This document shows positions 32,457 to 40,347 of a stretch of DNA of 64,000 bases, piece after piece. The notes under the pieces are model-generated. The model saw nothing but the letters and a program-made list of their open reading frames with translations. It was not told the DNA's origin and searched no databases. Source of the stretch: Kocuria rosea subsp. polaris (lineage in GTDB: Bacteria > Actinomycetota > Actinomycetes > Actinomycetales > Micrococcaceae); NCBI GenBank assembly GCA_023896275.1, contig MLDA01000001.1, positions 149,559 through 213,558 on the forward strand, written 5' to 3'. Made by a program: the position numbers and the translations under genes. How positions within the stretch are numbered: position 1 is the stretch's first letter; every line of letters begins with the position of its first letter.

Positions 32457-32801
32457 ATGAAGTTCGACATCCACCACGACGCCGCTGAGCAGACCACCCG
32501 CGCGGCCGAGCTGGCACTGTCGCAGGTCCGGAACGACCTCACCGCGATCCACGCCGAAGATCGATCGCTACGTGCCGGCCTCCCCGAGAGCGGCGTGGTT
32601 CAGGCAGCACTGGAGGAATTCTCCAACTACGTCGTCGCACCCACCGAGGAGAACCTCCAGCAGAACATCGACTCGGCCATCCACTGGACGCGCTTGGCTC
32701 TCCACATCTACGCCGCGGGAGACCAGGACATGGCCGGCGCCGCCAACCGAGCCGGCGAGCAGGCCCACTCACCCGCGGTCCCGGAGGCGCCGCAATGGTG
32801 A
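32457..32801 (+). CDS. WXG100-like small helical protein, partner of the adjacent effector
   Basis: This 114-residue protein is predicted to be almost entirely helical (KFDIHHDAAEQTTRAAELAL, then ALEEFSNYVV, WTRLALHIYAAGDQDMA). It has the size and helical pattern of WXG100/DUF6507-type proteins, which act as heterodimer partners or chaperones for type VII secretion effectors. A YAAGDQDMA segment resembles the YxxxD/E export signal at the end of the second helix. Its stop overlaps the effector start by 7 nt, a usual arrangement for partner/effector pairs. No ESX core gene (EccC and others) is in the window. Confidence 0.6.
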   Translation: MKFDIHHDAAEQTTRAAELALSQVRNDLTAIHAEDRSLRAGLPESGVVQAALEEFSNYVVAPTEENLQQNIDSAIHWTRLALHIYAAGDQDMAGAANRAGEQAHSPAVPEAPQW

Positions 32802-34114
32802 ACTCGCCGCTGTTCGAGGTCGTGACCCTCGATGACCCCGACGACGTCCGCACCCGCGCGACCGCCTACGCCGACGCCGCCAGCACGGTCAGGGCCGCCG
32901 TCGAGCACACCCGGAACACCTGGCGCCCCATCGAGCACCAGTACAACGCCGACGAATCGGCGCAGGTGGTTTTCGCGATGGACCGCCCCGTGCAGCAGGC
33001 CGAGCAGCTCGAGAGTGTCATCGACGACGCCCGATCCGCCCTGGCCGGGTACGCGGACGCCCTGCAAAACCTCGCTTATCGCCGCTCCACACTGCTCACC
33101 GACATCGACCAATTCTGGGCTCACGGCCCCGGCATCGATGACCTCGATGCCCGCGAGCAGGCAATCCAGCGACTGCAGGTCCGCTGCTACGCCCTGGCGC
33201 AGGACAAGGACGACGCCCAGAACCGATGCGCGCGAGCACTGCGCAACCTCAGCACCACCGTCGCCCCGGCCAACAGCCGACCGGAATCCACCCGCACGGC
33301 CAGCGAGGCTTCCGACGTCCACAATCCCGACCCCGGCGCGCTGGTCGAGACCGCCCGGCATGCTGGTTTCATCCCGGGCGATACCTACGACGACGGCCTC
33401 GACACTCTCCCCTGGGCAGCTCAGCGACTTGGCGATGCCTTCGGCGCGGGCTCGAACTACTTCACCCATAACCTGGCAGAAGGGCTCGTGGAGCAGAAAG
33501 GCCTCCGTGTCGACTGGGTCCCCAAGGACCTCGCCCAGCTCGCCTCAACGAACCGCCTCGTCGGACGCTTCACCGAAAAGGTCCTTGACTGGACTCCAAA
33601 CCACGGACTCGCCCCCGGCACTGTCTTGGACATCGACGACAGCCGTCACCCCTTCCGCAAAGCCACCGGCATCGCCGACGGCGCGAAGAAATTCCTTCAG
33701 CGCAGCGTCGCGTTCTTGAACCCGGAAAACCTCATCCCCAAAGAGGGGCTGGGTGCGTCCCGCGACCTCTGGCGCAACGTCGGAAAGTGGGCAGGACGTG
33801 CCGGCGGCGCGGTCGGCGCTGGTTTCACCGCTGTCGCCAGCTGGCAGGAAGACTCTCAGAAGCACCCCGAAATGAGCGACGGAGAGAAGGTGCTTCGTGC
33901 AAGTACCAAAACGGCCGGGAGCGTGGGCGGTGGTCTCGCTGGCGCGAAAGCAGGAGCGGTTCTCGGTGCCACCATTGGAACTTTTTTCGGCCCTGGCCCT
34001 GGAACGGCCGTTGGCGCTGTGATCGGCGGCATCATCGGGGGCATCGCGGGAAGCATGACTGGATCCGAAGTCGCCGACCGAATCAATACTGGTGTCCATA
34101 ATGCAACTCACTAA
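32795..34114 (+). CDS. Putative type VII secretion effector with glycine-zipper C-terminus
   Basis: This is a 439-residue protein. Residues 1-150 are long helices resembling an LXG/WXG-type targeting domain (RTRATAYADAASTVRAAVEH, then DARSALAGYADALQNLAYR). A middle region follows. The C-terminal 60-70 residues are a run of GxxxG repeats (GSVGGGLAGAKAGAVLG, IGTFFGPGPG, VGAVIGGIIGGIAGSMTG) forming a glycine zipper that could insert into membranes. This matches membrane-depolarising toxins such as TspA. The gene overlaps its WXG-like partner upstream and is followed after 31 nt by a polytopic membrane protein, the natural immunity candidate. Codon use turns AT-richer towards the 3' end, a sign that the toxin tip was exchanged. 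Activity is inferred. Confidence 0.65.
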   Translation: MVNSPLFEVVTLDDPDDVRTRATAYADAASTVRAAVEHTRNTWRPIEHQYNADESAQVVFAMDRPVQQAEQLESVIDDARSALAGYADALQNLAYRRSTLLTDIDQFWAHGPGIDDLDAREQAIQRLQVRCYALAQDKDDAQNRCARALRNLSTTVAPANSRPESTRTASEASDVHNPDPGALVETARHAGFIPGDTYDDGLDTLPWAAQRLGDAFGAGSNYFTHNLAEGLVEQKGLRVDWVPKDLAQLASTNRLVGRFTEKVLDWTPNHGLAPGTVLDIDDSRHPFRKATGIADGAKKFLQRSVAFLNPENLIPKEGLGASRDLWRNVGKWAGRAGGAVGAGFTAVASWQEDSQKHPEMSDGEKVLRASTKTAGSVGGGLAGAKAGAVLGATIGTFFGPGPGTAVGAVIGGIIGGIAGSMTGSEVADRINTGVHNATH

Positions 34115-34145
34115 TTAATTACACAAGACGCCACAGGAGCCGCAG

Positions 34146-34559
34146 ATGATTGTAGTTTGGGCACTCTTGAGCATCATGCTCGTAGCCCTAACCGCGCACT
34201 ACATTGCGCACCCTCGAAAGATAAGTGACGCGCACTGGTATGGGAGCTTCACCGAGTATATATACTTGTACATCTTCCCTCCCACATTTGCATTCATGGG
34301 CACTTATACGCTCGCTGAGTTCTTCAATTCACTCGGTCTCAATTCTGTGAGGGACTTTTTCTATCTTGCATCAATTCCGGTTACGGCAATTTGGTTTGTA
34401 GGGTTCTTCGCAATGCTCGGCGTCCCGATGCCACCCTTCATGACCCCAAAGTGGATCCGAGACCGCCGCAAGGCCGATCGGGAAGCCAAGCGTCAGCGCA
34501 CCCTAGAGCGGAAGACAGCGCGAGACAGTAAACCAGAAGAAGACCCCAGTGGCCTCTGA
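34146..34559 (+). CDS. Polytopic membrane protein, candidate immunity to the upstream effector
   Basis: This 137-residue protein starts at ATG 34146 with AGGAG 7 nt upstream. It has three or four TM helices (VVWALLSIMLVALTAHYI, YIYLYIFPPTFAFMGTYTL, IPVTAIWFVGFFAMLG) and a very basic cytoplasmic tail (RDRRKADREAKRQRT). Base composition is much more AT-rich than any neighbour, as is typical of recently swapped immunity genes. Immunity proteins against membrane-acting toxins are often polytopic. It overlaps the next gene by 11 nt. I recognise no named family. Confidence 0.6.
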   Translation: MIVVWALLSIMLVALTAHYIAHPRKISDAHWYGSFTEYIYLYIFPPTFAFMGTYTLAEFFNSLGLNSVRDFFYLASIPVTAIWFVGFFAMLGVPMPPFMTPKWIRDRRKADREAKRQRTLERKTARDSKPEEDPSGL

Positions 34560-35043
34560 GTCAACCGAGACGCACTTCGCGGATCCCCGCGCCGTCTACA
34601 CGCTCACCACGCCGCCGGAGTGGGACGTTGACGCCAGTGGCCTGGAGAATGGGCTGGTCATCGCGACGTCGCAGAAGCCGTGGACGGCAGGGTTCCGCCC
34701 CAACATCGTGGTGACCCAGGTGGACCTCGGCGAGCACCCGGAGACGCCCGAAGCGACGCTCGCCGACCAGCGCGACACCGAGGAGGTCATGCGGCGCACA
34801 CTGGCCGACTACCGCCTTCTCCACCTAGACCGTGAGCGATTCGGCACGCCCGCCGTTCAGGGAGCTATGCGCTCGGCGTTCTACACGACCGACGACGGCA
34901 CCCCCGTCATGATGCACCAGTGGGTGGCTCGTACCGCCGGCAAGGAGGTCGCCATGACCATCACGTTCGCCACCCCCGACCTGCCGCACTGGGCCAGCGG
35001 GAGCTGGATCATCGCCGAGCGCCTCGAGTGGCGGGCCGCCTGA
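34549..35043 (+). CDS. LpqN/DUF1795-like protein of a secretion-associated locus
   Basis: This 164-residue protein begins at GTG 34549, overlapping the immunity candidate by 11 nt. The sequence has the alternating pattern of the PsbP/LpqN fold: YTLTTPPEWDVD at the start, then NIVVTQVDLG, a tyrosine-rich middle (MRSAFYTTDDGTPVMMHQW), and VAMTITFATPDLPHW at the end. There is no signal peptide, so it is cytoplasmic. LpqN/LpqT-like proteins are often encoded near ESX cargo genes, and it may aid effector handling. The fold match is moderate. Its stop overlaps the next start (TGATG). Confidence 0.55.
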   Translation: MASESTETHFADPRAVYTLTTPPEWDVDASGLENGLVIATSQKPWTAGFRPNIVVTQVDLGEHPETPEATLADQRDTEEVMRRTLADYRLLHLDRERFGTPAVQGAMRSAFYTTDDGTPVMMHQWVARTAGKEVAMTITFATPDLPHWASGSWIIAERLEWRAA

Positions 35044-35807
35044 TGCCCACTTCACTGACCACTCTTCACCTCGCGGATCAGGACTTCCGCGATCTCATCA
35101 ATGCGCAGCACGACGGCGTTGCCACCACCTGCCGCGACCTCACGGACACCTCCGGTATCCCGGTGGTGCGCGCCCAGACCCTGGCAACCGAGGTGTCCGA
35201 CCTCGTCCAGCTGATCACCCGGAGCCGCGGGGCCCTGATGGCGCAGCGCTGCGACAGTGAAGGTCTTCTGGACGACATCTGGCTCTGGTCCGGCGGCAAC
35301 GGCATCCTCTCCGCCGTCAAGCATCGAGGCGGGGACTTCACGCTCACCGCCGCACCGGCGACGGGCATCTACCTGGCCGTCATCGACGCGATAGCACTCC
35401 GGGCCCGACCCCGCCCACTCGAGGAAGGGGTCACAGTGAAGGTCAGCCACAAGGAGCTCACCGCGGCAACCAACGCAGAGAGTGGACCGGAGGCAGCGCG
35501 CGAGGGCCAGCGCGCCCTCGGCGAGACCGTCCGCGAAATCCACGAGGGCATCGCCGAGTCGCTGATCGCCGAGGAGATGGAGCACGTGACGGTCTACTCG
35601 GAGTTCAAGGGTGCGCGGGGAGAGGTCAAGGCCTCTCAGTTGTTCCTCGACACACCGGCCGGGATCCTGATGCACGCGAAGACCGGAATGCGTTTCATGC
35701 CCCGCCACTCGCTCACCGCGGTACCCGCATGGGCCATCTGGGAGGAGATCGTCAAGCTTCTGCCGCGCCCGGAGGACTTCGTGCGCTGGGCCCAACCAGA
35801 CCACTGA
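35043..35807 (+). CDS. Unknown protein of the type VII cargo locus
   Basis: This 254-residue soluble protein starts at ATG 35043, sharing bases with the previous stop. It is mixed alpha/beta with no signal peptide or TM segment. The middle (LLDDIWLWSGGNGILSAVKH) and the C-terminus (GILMHAKTGMRFMPRHSL, then AWAIWEEIVKLLPRPEDF) have no motif I recognise. Size and position in a secretion-cargo operon would fit an EspG-like chaperone, but sequence support is weak. It ends the plus-strand run of overlapping genes and converges on the PKD-like gene. Confidence 0.5.
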   Translation: MPTSLTTLHLADQDFRDLINAQHDGVATTCRDLTDTSGIPVVRAQTLATEVSDLVQLITRSRGALMAQRCDSEGLLDDIWLWSGGNGILSAVKHRGGDFTLTAAPATGIYLAVIDAIALRARPRPLEEGVTVKVSHKELTAATNAESGPEAAREGQRALGETVREIHEGIAESLIAEEMEHVTVYSEFKGARGEVKASQLFLDTPAGILMHAKTGMRFMPRHSLTAVPAWAIWEEIVKLLPRPEDFVRWAQPDH

Positions 35808-35852
35808 CGGTCCACGGTCACGAGACGACGGGCGACGACTCCACGGCTAAGG

Positions 35853-36968
35853 TCAGCGAGAGTTCCGCTGCTGGGCGTCGAGCTGTTCGCGGGCTGCCTT
35901 GTACTCCTCGGACGTCTGTGGCCCGCCTTCCCACGGGAACGGAACGCGCTCGCAGCCCCAGGAGTTCGCGTTCTCCGTGCAGTCTCCGGAGACCAGTCGT
36001 GTCTCCGACTTCCAGATCGTCGCCGTCTTCGCCGGACTCGTCACCGTGGCAACGCCGGGGATCGGGATCCAATCAGAGGTCGGGGTCTTGAACTGACCCG
36101 CGTACGTCGTCGTGACGGACACGGGATAGAACCCGGTCTCCTCATATTGATGACTTGTAGCCGTTCCTGATTCAGCGGCCCTTGCCGCCGCACCAGCGGT
36201 CACAGGTCCGCCGGCATACGCGCTTGTCTGCGTCTGGCCGTCCCCGTAGTCCCACGTGTAGTTCAGCGGTGTCGCCCGAATCGTCACCTCTACTCCCAGC
36301 AACGTCGTGCTCAACGTATGGTCCGCCGCGTCCGTCCACATGTTCAGGTGGCTACCACGTAGCGCGGCGCCCCACATCTTTCCCTGAACGTGCTCGTCTT
36401 CGATCTCGTCCGCCATCACAAGCGTTGGCCGGGGGATCTCGACCCGCCGGAACTCTTGGGCGACAAGATCGGGACGATCCGCAGGATCGATCGCTTCTGA
36501 AGGCCCCGTCCAGGTAAGTTCGGGCCTCTCGACATTAATGGGTGCACATGGACTGACGACTACGTCCGGCACCTCCCCAGGACCAGCGTCGTTAGCCTCG
36601 GACTGTGCCGCCAAAAACTCATCTTCGTTGCAGACATCAGAAGTAGCGCTCACACAGTCAGCGTCAGTTTTTCCAGTGGCCTCGTCAACGCAGTACGGAG
36701 CACTTCCAACTGGAGCCTCTGGCGGAGCAACTACGTTCGGCACTTCCACTACCGGAAGTGTCGGTGACCCCGCGCCTCGTGTTCGTCGACTCTGTCCGTC
36801 CTCTCGAATGGCCTCAAGGTTATATCCGTCTTCGTCGGCTTCACCAGAGTGCGACGTCTCAGCACTCAACATTGCCGGTTGAATTCCTGCCAATCCGGAA
36901 GGAAAAAGTGACCCTACAAATACGACGGACGCGATCACCCGGAGAGTCATTCTGCTAGCCCGAACCAT
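35853..36968 (-). CDS. Secreted protein with a PKD-like domain
   Basis: This 371-residue protein has an N-terminal export signal (RMTLRVIASVVFVGSLFPSG, cleavage after about residue 30). A low-complexity Pro/Glu/Asp-rich region with four Cys follows. A PKD-like beta-sandwich is visible from about residue 225: LNYTWDYGDGQTQTSAY carries the WDFGDG-type motif, with SHQYEETGFYPVSVTTTY as the closing strand. The C-terminal ~40 residues contain a Cys pair (SGDCTENANSWGCERVPF). The ATG directly follows the TAG of the upstream DUF6318 gene, so the two are coupled. The function is unknown. PKD domains usually mediate extracellular protein or glycan contacts. Confidence 0.7.
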   Translation of the reverse strand: MVRASRMTLRVIASVVFVGSLFPSGLAGIQPAMLSAETSHSGEADEDGYNLEAIREDGQSRRTRGAGSPTLPVVEVPNVVAPPEAPVGSAPYCVDEATGKTDADCVSATSDVCNEDEFLAAQSEANDAGPGEVPDVVVSPCAPINVERPELTWTGPSEAIDPADRPDLVAQEFRRVEIPRPTLVMADEIEDEHVQGKMWGAALRGSHLNMWTDAADHTLSTTLLGVEVTIRATPLNYTWDYGDGQTQTSAYAGGPVTAGAAARAAESGTATSHQYEETGFYPVSVTTTYAGQFKTPTSDWIPIPGVATVTSPAKTATIWKSETRLVSGDCTENANSWGCERVPFPWEGGPQTSEEYKAAREQLDAQQRNSR

Positions 36969-37604
36969 CTATTGTTGGACCTCGATTCGCGCCGCCGTCC
37001 ATGCACCATCTTGGTAGTACGCCGCGAACTCGAACGGATCAACCGCGTCTTCGAGGATGTTTTCTCCCCCGTCAATCAGCCCCTCATCGTCGTAGGCATC
37101 GCCGGCAGTTTGCCGCAACGTCAGGTAGGCGACCTGCATTTGATCCTGCCCTCCGTGGATCTTCACAGTGATTCCTGTTGCCTCCGACTGTCCACCAACG
37201 ATCCACATCTCACCACCGTTGTCCGCTATGTTCTTAGTCATTCGGAGAGTTGTCCTGCAGAACGGGCAGTCCTCATGAGAAATCTTCTCGACATACGAGC
37301 CGTCACCGGTGGCAAGGCCGTAGTTCTGTGCCTCGAACCAGTACTCGATGAAGGCCTTGAAGCCTTCCTCGCTGAACTCCTTGGCCTCCTCAGGGAGCTC
37401 CGGCGGGACGAGGTTCTGGGCGGGGCCCTCAGGGGTCGCCTTCTTGGGCTCAGGCGGATTGCTGCTCGGCACCGCGGAAGAGGAGGACGTGGATGCGGAC
37501 GGCTCCGTCGTCGTGCCGTCACTACCTCCGCAGGCGCTCAACGCCAGAAGGCTGGCGACGCCCAGCGTCGCGAGCGCGCCGCGCAACATGTTCGAACCCT
37601 GCAT
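36969..37604 (-). CDS. DUF6318-family lipoprotein
   Basis: This 211-residue lipoprotein starts at ATG 37604 with GAGGAGG 6 nt upstream, and the lipobox is LSAC (about residue 25). A Ser/Pro/Thr-rich linker leads to a conserved globular domain with FKAFIEYWFEAQNYGLATGD and ISHEDCPFCRTTLRM, the Cys pair typical of actinobacterial DUF6318. The fold is probably NTF2-like. It is co-transcribed with the PKD-like protein; both act outside the membrane, possibly as a complex. The function is not known. Confidence 0.75.
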   Translation of the reverse strand: MQGSNMLRGALATLGVASLLALSACGGSDGTTTEPSASTSSSSAVPSSNPPEPKKATPEGPAQNLVPPELPEEAKEFSEEGFKAFIEYWFEAQNYGLATGDGSYVEKISHEDCPFCRTTLRMTKNIADNGGEMWIVGGQSEATGITVKIHGGQDQMQVAYLTLRQTAGDAYDDEGLIDGGENILEDAVDPFEFAAYYQDGAWTAARIEVQQ

Positions 37605-37812
37605 TTTCCGCCTCCTCGTTACGGCCAAGACATGGCCCATTCGAGGCTACCAATCGGCGCGATGCCGAGGAAAACTTATCCACAAGGTAGCTCTCGACGC
37701 CGTCACGGGTTGTCGGCAATCCTATGAAGGTGTCGAACCGGTGCTGCGCGCGGGACGACGCCGCGGCCTGACGACCACTTCAACGAAGCAGCATCAACCC
37801 CCAGGAGCCTCG

Positions 37813-39183
37813 ATGATCAACGGCAACGTCTCACACTGGTGGGAACAGACCGGACTACCCGCACCGCGGCCGGCCCTGCCCGGATACCTGCATGCCGACG
37901 TCGCCATCGTGGGCGCCGGGTTCACCGGGTTGTGGACGGCCTACTATCTCAAGCGCGAGCGGCCGGACCTGCGCGTCGTCGTCATCGAGCAGCGCCACGT
38001 CGGCTACGGCGCTTCCGGACGGAACGGCGGGTGGCTGACGAACTCCATCACCGGTGGCCGCGAACAATACGCGAGGTCCCACGGCAAGGAGCAGGCTGAA
38101 GCGTTCCAGCTGGCGATGAACGGCGCGGTGGACGAGGTCATCCGGGTGGCCTTGGCGGAGGGCATCGACGCGGACATCCGCAAGGGTGGCGAAGTCGAGG
38201 TCGCCTACACCCCCGCGCAGGAATCGCGTCTGCGGGCCCAGGTCGCCGCGGAACGGGAGTGGAAGCACACCGACGTCGAACTCCTGGAGGGCACACGGGC
38301 CACTGAACGCATCAACGTTGCAGGCACCCGGGTCTCGTCCTGGCACCCCCATTGCGCCCGCATTCAGCCCGCCAAACTGGTGGCCGAGTTGGCCGAGGCG
38401 GCGGAGAGGCTCGGCGTCGAAATCTACGAACAGACACGCGCCGAAGCCATCCGGCCTCACCTGGTGGAGACGACGCATGGCACGGTGGCCGCTGAGTACA
38501 TCGTGCGGGCGACCGAGGGATTCACCTCGCAACTGGCCGGCCTGCGTCGCACTTGGCTTCCCATGAACTCATCCATGATCGCGACGGAGCCACTGGACGC
38601 CGCGGTGTGGGAGGACATCGGTTGGCGCAACGGTGAGGTGCTCGGAGATTACGCACACGTGTACATGTATGCCCAGCGCACGGCCGACGATCGGATCGCC
38701 ATCGGCGGCCGGGGCGTGCCCTATAAGTACGGGTCGCGCACCGACCTCGACGGCGTCACCCCCGAGACCACGGTCCGCACCCTCGAGGCCATCATGAACC
38801 GCTTCTTCCCCCGGACCCGGGGCGCGCGTATCGATCATGCCTGGTCTGGCGTGCTGGGGGTGCCGCGTGACTGGTCCGCGACCGTCGGCCTCGACCCGGC
38901 GACGGGCGTGGGCTGGGGTGGCGGGTACGTCGGCACCGGCGTCACGGCCACCAACCTGAGCGGGCGCACCTTGACGGACCTCATTCTCGGCCGGGACACC
39001 GAACTCACCCGGCTGCCCTGGGTGAACCGGAAGGTCCGCCAGTGGGAGCCGGAGCCGTTGCGCTGGCTGGCCACCAAGGGGCTCTACGCCGCCTACGGAT
39101 TCGCGGACCGGACGGAGCTCGCCGGCCGCACCAAGACCTCACCCGTGGCCCACCTCGCGGATGTGATCACCGGCCGGGCGTGA
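37813..39183 (+). CDS. FAD-dependent oxidoreductase, DadA/glycine-oxidase-like (DAO family)
   Basis: This 456-residue flavoprotein starts at ATG 37813 with AGGAG 6 nt upstream. The FAD-binding Rossmann motif is VAIVGAGFTGLWTAYYL (residues ~30-46), followed by VIEQRHVGYGASGRNGGWLT, a hallmark of amine/amino-acid oxidases of the PuuB/OrdL type. The C-terminal FAD contact is TGVGWGGGYVGTGVTATNLSG. Likely reaction: oxidative deamination of a polyamine derivative or amino acid, giving imine and then aldehyde or keto acid. The exact substrate is unknown. No aldehyde dehydrogenase is adjacent. A promoter is probably in the 200-bp gap after the lipoprotein gene. Confidence 0.8.
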   Translation: MINGNVSHWWEQTGLPAPRPALPGYLHADVAIVGAGFTGLWTAYYLKRERPDLRVVVIEQRHVGYGASGRNGGWLTNSITGGREQYARSHGKEQAEAFQLAMNGAVDEVIRVALAEGIDADIRKGGEVEVAYTPAQESRLRAQVAAEREWKHTDVELLEGTRATERINVAGTRVSSWHPHCARIQPAKLVAELAEAAERLGVEIYEQTRAEAIRPHLVETTHGTVAAEYIVRATEGFTSQLAGLRRTWLPMNSSMIATEPLDAAVWEDIGWRNGEVLGDYAHVYMYAQRTADDRIAIGGRGVPYKYGSRTDLDGVTPETTVRTLEAIMNRFFPRTRGARIDHAWSGVLGVPRDWSATVGLDPATGVGWGGGYVGTGVTATNLSGRTLTDLILGRDTELTRLPWVNRKVRQWEPEPLRWLATKGLYAAYGFADRTELAGRTKTSPVAHLADVITGRA

Positions 39184-39219
39184 GCCGTCGCCGGGGTCCG
39201 TGTTCTATAGAATTGACAT

Positions 39220-39573
39220 ATGAGCACTCCGCAGCAGTCACCCAACCCCTATGGCAACAATCAGGCCCAGCCTGGCCCGTACCAGCAGGTCCCCGGCCAG
39301 GCCGGCGCACCGTCGCCCTACTCCCAGCCCGGCTACCCCGCCCAGGCCGGGCGTCCGACCAACACGTATGCCATCATCTCGCTGGTCTCCAGCTTCTTCG
39401 TCGGCCTGGTCGGCGTGATCTTCGGGCACCTCGCGCGCAAGCAGATCCGCGAGACCGGCGAGGCGGGCGACGGCCTTGCGATCGCGGGCCTGATCATCGG
39501 GTACGTCTCGATCGCGTTCGGCTTCCTCCTATTCCTTCTGCTGCTGATGCCGCTCATGTTCATGGGTGTCTAA
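39220..39573 (+). CDS. DUF4190-family membrane protein (first of two)
   Basis: This 117-residue protein has a Gln/Pro/Tyr/Gly-rich cytoplasmic N-terminus (PYGNNQAQPGPYQQVPGQ) and two TM helices. The signature loop between them is FGHLARKQIRETGEAGDGLA, the DUF4190 core. TAGAAT stands 6 nt before the ATG, so the mRNA is probably leaderless. The function of DUF4190 is unknown. A paralogue follows 69 bp downstream. Confidence 0.75.
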   Translation: MSTPQQSPNPYGNNQAQPGPYQQVPGQAGAPSPYSQPGYPAQAGRPTNTYAIISLVSSFFVGLVGVIFGHLARKQIRETGEAGDGLAIAGLIIGYVSIAFGFLLFLLLLMPLMFMGV

Positions 39574-39642
39574 CAGCCTTGCCGTCCCGACAAGGGACGG
39601 GATAGTCTTCGAATAAATCGGAGACTGAGGGGAAACACTGTG

Positions 39643-40089
39643 ATGGGAATTCAGGGCTGGGAATGGCTGATCATGATCGGCCTTGCACTCGGGGCGCTGG
39701 TCCTGATCGTCGTAGTGCTGTTCGTCATCCTCCGCCGCGATCCGCAACCCGACGACGTCGTGCTGGTGACGCCCCACGAACCCATCGGGCACACGCCCGA
39801 CGGCCAGTCGCTCTACCCGGCGCCGCAGGTGCGGCCAACCAATACGTTTGCCATCCTCGCGCTGATCTTCAGCTTCTTCGTCGCGATTCTCGGCGTCATC
39901 TTCGGCCACCTGGCCCGCGCGCAGATCCGCCGCACGGGCGAGGCGGGCGACGGGCTCGCCCTGGCCGGCCTGATCATCGGCTACGCCGCCATCGCCGGGT
40001 GGGCGCTTCTATTGATCACCCAGCTGGTCATCTTCGGAGGGGTCATGGGCGACGGCGGAATGTACGGGCTTATCCTCGCGGCGACCTGA
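39643..40089 (+). CDS. DUF4190-family membrane protein (second of two)
   Basis: This 148-residue paralogue of the preceding gene has a TM helix near the N-terminus (LIMIGLALGALVLIVVVLFV) instead of the Gln/Pro-rich tail, then the same pair of TM helices around FGHLARAQIRRTGEAGDGLA. Unlike its neighbour it has a Shine-Dalgarno (GAGGGGA, 9 nt before ATG 39643; an in-frame GTG at 39640 is possible). The pair therefore arose by duplication but uses different translation signals. Confidence 0.7.
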   Translation: MGIQGWEWLIMIGLALGALVLIVVVLFVILRRDPQPDDVVLVTPHEPIGHTPDGQSLYPAPQVRPTNTFAILALIFSFFVAILGVIFGHLARAQIRRTGEAGDGLALAGLIIGYAAIAGWALLLITQLVIFGGVMGDGGMYGLILAAT

Positions 40090-40192
40090 TCGCCCTGATC
40101 ACCAGCTAATTCCTGCCCGCGGCACAGCCCGCGCACAGATGCGGTCGGTAACGTCGTAGACACCTCATCGTAGGTGCGAGTGATGAACAGAG

Positions 40193-40222
40193 GCCCCGAT
40201 TGCCGCCTCAGGCAATCGGGGC
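40193..40222. terminator. Terminator before the APC permease gene
   Basis: Twelve-base perfect arms GCCCCGATTGCC and GGCAATCGGGGC flank a 6-nt loop and are followed by TTTCTC. The hairpin lies about 100 nt after the second DUF4190 gene. A possible small RNA ending here cannot be excluded. Confidence 0.85.
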
Positions 40223-40347
40223 TTTCTCGTGCGCAGAACTCAATGGCGCGCGGTGGCAAGGAGACTGCCCTGATTGGCAAGTCGCGGGGGCTCCCCACGT
40301 GTCATGGTGTGTTGTAGATCACTCACCCGCGAACCCTGGAGTCCCCC

